Shown in pieces: positions 26,017 through 29,826 of a DNA stretch of 29,826 nt. The notes under the pieces were generated by a model. That model worked only from the letters and a program-made list of their open reading frames with translations, was not told the DNA's origin and ran no database searches. The translations under genes were made by a program, and so were the position numbers. Position 1 is the stretch's first letter; the number at the start of each line of letters is the position of its first letter. The DNA is from a virus. Where the stretch lies: the IMG/VR virus record IMGVR_UViG_3300044707_000521, positions 1 to 29,826 of that record; one strand, written 5' to 3'.

Positions 26017-28494
26017 CTATCCGTTATAATAACCCATCATTTGTTGATAAGCGTCCATTGGATTAGCATATGTATCAGGAACATTTTGACCAGATACATA
26101 TTTCCATAAAATGTTATCATCTATTTCAGGATATATTCCTTTTAGTCTGTTTAGTTCTCTTAGAGAATCTTCTTGATCATAAGAAGAAGGAGTTACTTTT
26201 TCTCCTCTGCTAAAATATACCTGACCAGTTACAGGATCTACTTGATAGTTAGGATATAACGCATTCATCGCAGCAGTTTCTTGAGCACCTGTAAGACCTT
26301 GATTAAACGCTTTTCTAATGTTTCGTTTAGTCATACGCTTAGCATTATCATACTGTTGATTAAGAACAGTCATTTGATCATCAAATCTCTGTCTAGATTG
26401 TAGATTAGCCATTTGTTCTTGACTATTCATTTGTTTCTGAGCCATCTCAAACTGATTAGCTATACCAACATTTTGATTATGTACTCCTGATAAATAATCT
26501 ACGGCACTTTTCATACCAGCTCCAGCTAATTGAGAAGCTCTTGATGAATAAGCTTGTGGACCAGCAAAAGTTCCTAAACCTTGATTTGTAATAGCGGATT
26601 GTTCAGCTATAGCGGCTAAACCTCTTTCTGGTGATACATAAGTAGGAGATAACTCTGGTAGGTTTACTGTATATAAGTTAGGATAGTATTTGTTAATACC
26701 CGCCCACTCATCTACAGCTCCTTGTAAGTCAACTACGTTTTGAGTCCACCATTCTGGTCTACTAACTCCTGATACATATTCAGGAGACTGATAATCTACA
26801 GGTTCTATAGCATCTTCGTTTTTTTCATCTACAGCAGGTTCTTCTTCATAATCTGATTTAGCAAAGATACCTTGTCTATTAGTAGTGTTCCCAAATATAG
26901 TATCTACCGGGGATATTTTATTAGTACGTTTATCTGGTTCATCTCCTTTAGCATAATCAAATCCTAATTGAAAATTATCAGCTAGATACTTGAATTCTGG
27001 TTTACCAGCTGCTCCATAAGTACCCCAATAAGCAGCTTGAGCCATTGCTATTTGATTATTAGTTAATGGCTCAAATCCTAATTTATCCGCAGCATTATAA
27101 TATGTCTTATTTTTAGATTTATCCCAGTCTTCACTATTAAGATCTATATCGCTTCCTGCTAACATATATACTTGTTTTTGATGTTCTAACAAGTTATTTA
27201 TAACATCCTCAGCATCTTCAGCTAGAAGCTTTTTCTTTGTTCCTGAATCTAGATTACTTTTTTCAATCTCGGATTTGTAATTGTTATAAACCTCGTCTCT
27301 TAATTTTTCATCATTATTAAATATATAATCCAGCTTTTCATAAGACTGGGTTAGTTTACCTAAATCTTGTTTACCCTTGTATTGAGTTCTAGGGATTACG
27401 TTACCCTTTATTTTTTTATATGATCCGTCTGAATAATTTACAAATACAGATTTACCAGGATTATCCTTTTGAGCGTTACTTATGATTAATTCTAGTTGAT
27501 AGGGATCATCAATAAAATCAACAATAATATCACCTTTTATAGGACCACCTCCTTGTTTTTTAGGTAAAGACATTCTAACAGAACCGCCATTTTTGTAGCT
27601 TCCCATTCTAGTCATCATGTTTCTATAAGCTAGATCCCTTAATTGAGATTGAGCTGAATTAGGAGTTTGTAAACTTTTAGAAAAATCTGGAGTGTATATT
27701 TGTTTATTTAATTTGTCTAAACCTGTTACACGTCCTACATAATCTAAAAATTGTTCTGTTAAACCTTGTTGTGGAGCAGTACCTTTATGAACTATAGGTT
27801 TTTGATAAGAATTGGTATAATTTAATCCGTTTTGAGCAGTAGGCATTTCAGTATTCTCCATATCATATTCTTCGTTAGATTGTTGAATATTGGATAATTC
27901 GTTTTGATCTACCGGTAATATAGTAGAAGGATCAATACCAACACTATATAAATATGGATAAGCTAAACTAGGAATTCCATCTGGAAATCCTTTCATAGAT
28001 TCCTGTACAAGAGCTAGTTGACCTAATTTACTTGTATAATTCTTAATCATAAGTTCAGCTGTATCTTTTTCTAGTTTTGTAGAATCAGGACTAGCTAATA
28101 CCTTAACATATTCATTAATATTATACTGTTTAGATAACTCTGCTGGGGTATATCCTTTTTTAGAACTATCTCCACCTTTACCAAAAAGCTTTAATATTTC
28201 AGGATCTTTTATTTTCAGCTTAGTTTTAAAATCTGAAAATATAAAAGAATCATCTGGAAGGTTTAATGGTGTACCTCCTTGAGCATGTCTTTTTCCACCT
28301 ATCCCGTAAAAGTTTAACATTCCACCTTTACCCGGCATAGCTACTGTTTCATTCTTTTCAGCTTCTACATTAGCATTTTCCCTATCTATGGGACCTAATG
28401 ATTTTCTAACCGATGTCTTAGGTTTAGGTTGTGTAGCGTTATAATTACCTGCTTGAGGAAATGTATACGCGTTTATAGTTCCTTTCTTTCTCAT
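26017..28494 (-). CDS. Virion-type structural protein of crAss-like phage
   Basis: This 825-residue protein has no enzyme motif. Near residues 60-95 it has GIGGKRHAQGGTPLNLPDDS followed by FIFSDFKTKLKIKDPEILKLFG, a segment I associate with virion proteins of crAss-like and related Bacteroidota phages. A Gly-rich cassette (SYKNGGSVRMSLPKKQGGGP) sits near residue 305. The C-terminal 220 residues are helical and rich in Gln, Asn and Met (QFEMAQKQMNSQEQMANLQ), ending in VDPVTGQVYFSRGEKV, as in internal or tail-associated virion proteins. It starts 4 bases after the upstream stop and lacks a Shine-Dalgarno sequence. It ends with TAG, followed by the 82-base AT gap. Which virion part it forms (cargo, muzzle or tail) cannot be decided here. 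Confidence 0.88.
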   Translation of the reverse strand: MRKKGTINAYTFPQAGNYNATQPKPKTSVRKSLGPIDRENANVEAEKNETVAMPGKGGMLNFYGIGGKRHAQGGTPLNLPDDSFIFSDFKTKLKIKDPEILKLFGKGGDSSKKGYTPAELSKQYNINEYVKVLASPDSTKLEKDTAELMIKNYTSKLGQLALVQESMKGFPDGIPSLAYPYLYSVGIDPSTILPVDQNELSNIQQSNEEYDMENTEMPTAQNGLNYTNSYQKPIVHKGTAPQQGLTEQFLDYVGRVTGLDKLNKQIYTPDFSKSLQTPNSAQSQLRDLAYRNMMTRMGSYKNGGSVRMSLPKKQGGGPIKGDIIVDFIDDPYQLELIISNAQKDNPGKSVFVNYSDGSYKKIKGNVIPRTQYKGKQDLGKLTQSYEKLDYIFNNDEKLRDEVYNNYKSEIEKSNLDSGTKKKLLAEDAEDVINNLLEHQKQVYMLAGSDIDLNSEDWDKSKNKTYYNAADKLGFEPLTNNQIAMAQAAYWGTYGAAGKPEFKYLADNFQLGFDYAKGDEPDKRTNKISPVDTIFGNTTNRQGIFAKSDYEEEPAVDEKNEDAIEPVDYQSPEYVSGVSRPEWWTQNVVDLQGAVDEWAGINKYYPNLYTVNLPELSPTYVSPERGLAAIAEQSAITNQGLGTFAGPQAYSSRASQLAGAGMKSAVDYLSGVHNQNVGIANQFEMAQKQMNSQEQMANLQSRQRFDDQMTVLNQQYDNAKRMTKRNIRKAFNQGLTGAQETAAMNALYPNYQVDPVTGQVYFSRGEKVTPSSYDQEDSLRELNRLKGIYPEIDDNILWKYVSGQNVPDTYANPMDAYQQMMGYYNG

Positions 28495-28498
28495 ATTA

Positions 28499-29824
28499 TT
28501 AATCTATATAACCAACTTGACCACCTAAATTACTTAAAGCGTCAATCATTGAATTAGTTAAATATAAGTAATCTTTAGCAATAGGACCTCCTATCGCCAT
28601 TTTACCACCATTTTTAAAATAGCCTCTAGCTGGACCACTTAGATCTAACTGATAAGGATTTAGAGTTCCGTAGTCTAATCCTGGTCCTGGATACCAAGCT
28701 CCTCTTTCTTTATTACTAGCTTCATCAAATAAGTTTCTAGGATCATCAAGTCTAGTTCTTAACTGTCTTTCTCTTAGTTTGTTATTTCTTTCATTTAAAG
28801 TAGCAGTTGCAAGATTAATAGTATTAAGTACATCGTTAGCTCTAGGCATTCTTTGTCTTAATAGTAAACCTTGACGTTTACCATCTTTTGTATATAACGG
28901 CTTTTTTACAGCTCCGTTAGCATCTAGAGAAGGTGTATTTTGATTAGGATCTGTTATAAAAGTTCTAGGTTGATGTTTAGCTATATCCTCAGCCATTGTT
29001 AAATCCTGTTGGCTAGTTTCCCAAGGATTTACTAGAGGATCTATTAAATCAGTTGTCCATAATCCATCTTTAGGATCTATTAAATCAGTTGTCCATAATC
29101 CACCTTGAGCTTTAGGAATATATTTAAAACCAGGGTTTACTTTTTTTTTTAAACCACCGCTTTGCATTCTACCTCCAAAAGCTTTGGTACTATTTTGATA
29201 CCAATTTCCCCAAACATCCTCAAAGTTCTTCTTATTAAGCTTTAAGTTATTATCCTTAGTATATTGTAAGAAGTCTTCGTATTTATCATTTGCGCTTTCA
29301 TTTACATTAGGATCCCACTCTTCATCAGGAACTTGATCTTCTGTAAAATAATAATCAAAATTATCAGGATCTACAAATTTATTAATAGCTTTTCTATTTC
29401 TATTTTCTAATCGGTTATCCTTTCTAAGAAGTTTATTTTCTTTGGAATCTTTTTGATCCTGGAATCTGTTTTTTAGTTTTGAGTATAGTTCTACCTCATC
29501 GGATGAAATACCTTCTCCTCTATCCAATCTTCTCTGCATATCTTCTAAAGTACTTCTGTTATTTCTAAAAGGCATTTGTCCTCTTCTTCCTAAACTTTCT
29601 TGAGTAATATACTGAGCATATCTTGGATCATTGTATCCGGTTGATCCTAAAGGTAATACATCAAATCCCCAGTTACCACCAAAAGGACCGGATAGTAAAC
29701 TACCAATAAGACCTAATAAAGGATTACCTAAATTAGTATAACCATATCCGTAAGGAGCTTGCTGTCCATAACCGTATGAAGGTTGATACCCATAACCGTA
29801 TGGATCATAACCGTTATTATACAT
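28499..29824 (-). CDS. Tyr/Gly-rich virion-type protein
   Basis: This 441-residue protein starts with a low-complexity Tyr/Gly/Gln/Pro tract (YDPYGYGYQPSYGYGQQ, residues 6-30). A hydrophobic Gly-rich stretch follows (NPLLGLIGSLLSGPFGG, about 34-50), then a charged helical middle. A tandem 12-residue repeat (GLWTTDLIDP) lies near residue 245. Two Gly-Gly cassettes are present: AFGGRMQSGGLKK (near 215) and YFKNGGKMAIGGPIAKDY (near 405). The second resembles one in the next gene, which starts 4 bases downstream, so the two are probably co-translated. No family is recognised with certainty. The ATG at 29824 is two bases from the window edge, so an upstream start cannot be excluded, though the tract looks like a true N-terminus. 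Confidence 0.82.
   Translation of the reverse strand: MYNNGYDPYGYGYQPSYGYGQQAPYGYGYTNLGNPLLGLIGSLLSGPFGGNWGFDVLPLGSTGYNDPRYAQYITQESLGRRGQMPFRNNRSTLEDMQRRLDRGEGISSDEVELYSKLKNRFQDQKDSKENKLLRKDNRLENRNRKAINKFVDPDNFDYYFTEDQVPDEEWDPNVNESANDKYEDFLQYTKDNNLKLNKKNFEDVWGNWYQNSTKAFGGRMQSGGLKKKVNPGFKYIPKAQGGLWTTDLIDPKDGLWTTDLIDPLVNPWETSQQDLTMAEDIAKHQPRTFITDPNQNTPSLDANGAVKKPLYTKDGKRQGLLLRQRMPRANDVLNTINLATATLNERNNKLRERQLRTRLDDPRNLFDEASNKERGAWYPGPGLDYGTLNPYQLDLSGPARGYFKNGGKMAIGGPIAKDYLYLTNSMIDALSNLGGQVGYID
29036..29102 (-). repeat. Two exact 31-bp direct repeats coding for GLWTTDLIDP
   Basis: Copies at 29036-29066 and 29072-29102 are identical over 31 bases and spaced 36 bases start to start, which is 12 codons. 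The reading frame is kept, giving two tandem copies of GLWTTDLIDP separated by KD. Identity at silent positions points to a recent duplication. Confidence 0.95.
29766..29802 (-). repeat. Short tandem repeat coding for the YGYG tract
   Basis: CCATAACCGTATG occurs at 29766-29778 and again at 29790-29802, a period of 24 bases or 8 codons. It lies inside the Tyr/Gly-rich N-terminus and suggests that the tract grew by slippage or unequal recombination. Confidence 0.85.
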
Positions 29825-29826
29825 TG

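Noticed and set aside
1-29826. CRISPR arrays, tRNA genes, insertion sequences
   Set aside because: No regularly spaced repeats, no cloverleaf-like CCA-ended segments and no transposase motifs were seen; the window is almost fully occupied by minus-strand coding sequence.

Overview
The window is one continuous, strongly AT-rich stretch with every gene on the minus strand, so it reads from right (29826) to left (1). Nothing ordinary to a bacterial chromosome is visible: there are no tRNAs, rRNAs, insertion sequences or metabolic genes. What is present is a chain of very large, tightly abutting open frames. The best diagnostic feature is a 3457-residue protein with the catalytic DFDID loop of the YonO/crAss-type single-chain RNA polymerase. 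This, together with the order of virion-type proteins ahead of it, points to a crAss-like phage (Crassvirales) of a Bacteroidota host. Start codons without Shine-Dalgarno sequences and the standard genetic code fit that picture.

Layout in transcription order: (1) 29824-28499, a Tyr/Gly-rich virion-type protein of 441 aa. (2) 28494-26017, an 825-aa virion-type protein with Gly-Gly cassettes and a Gln-rich helical C-terminus. (3) 26016-25935, the only gap over 20 bp, made almost only of A and T. (4) 25934-25293, a GIY-YIG homing endonuclease that has captured or copied the first seven codons of the next gene. (5) 25291-22100, a 1063-aa virion/cargo-type protein. (6) 22079-15141, a 2312-aa giant with hydrophobic segments, a decayed zincin domain and a PD-(D/E)XK nuclease domain. 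(7) 15134-4761, the 3457-aa virion RNA polymerase giant with a 2H phosphoesterase domain, a zincin domain, the polymerase core and a coiled coil. (8) 4755-1, the first 1585 codons of a further giant with two zincin motifs, running off the left edge.

How it works together: in crAss-like phages the giant RNA polymerase is packaged in the capsid and enters the cell with the genome to transcribe early genes. The neighbouring giants are most simply read as co-packaged cargo. Here the cargo block carries at least five auxiliary enzyme-like domains: three intact zincin motifs, one 2H phosphoesterase and one RecB-like nuclease. There is also one zincin fold whose metal motif has been lost. This is the architecture of so-called polyvalent proteins, which deliver several effectors at the moment of infection. 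The 2H domain (RNA repair or cyclic-nucleotide cleavage), the nuclease and the proteases are therefore candidates for early counter-defence or host takeover. That role is inferred; the motifs themselves are read directly from the sequence.
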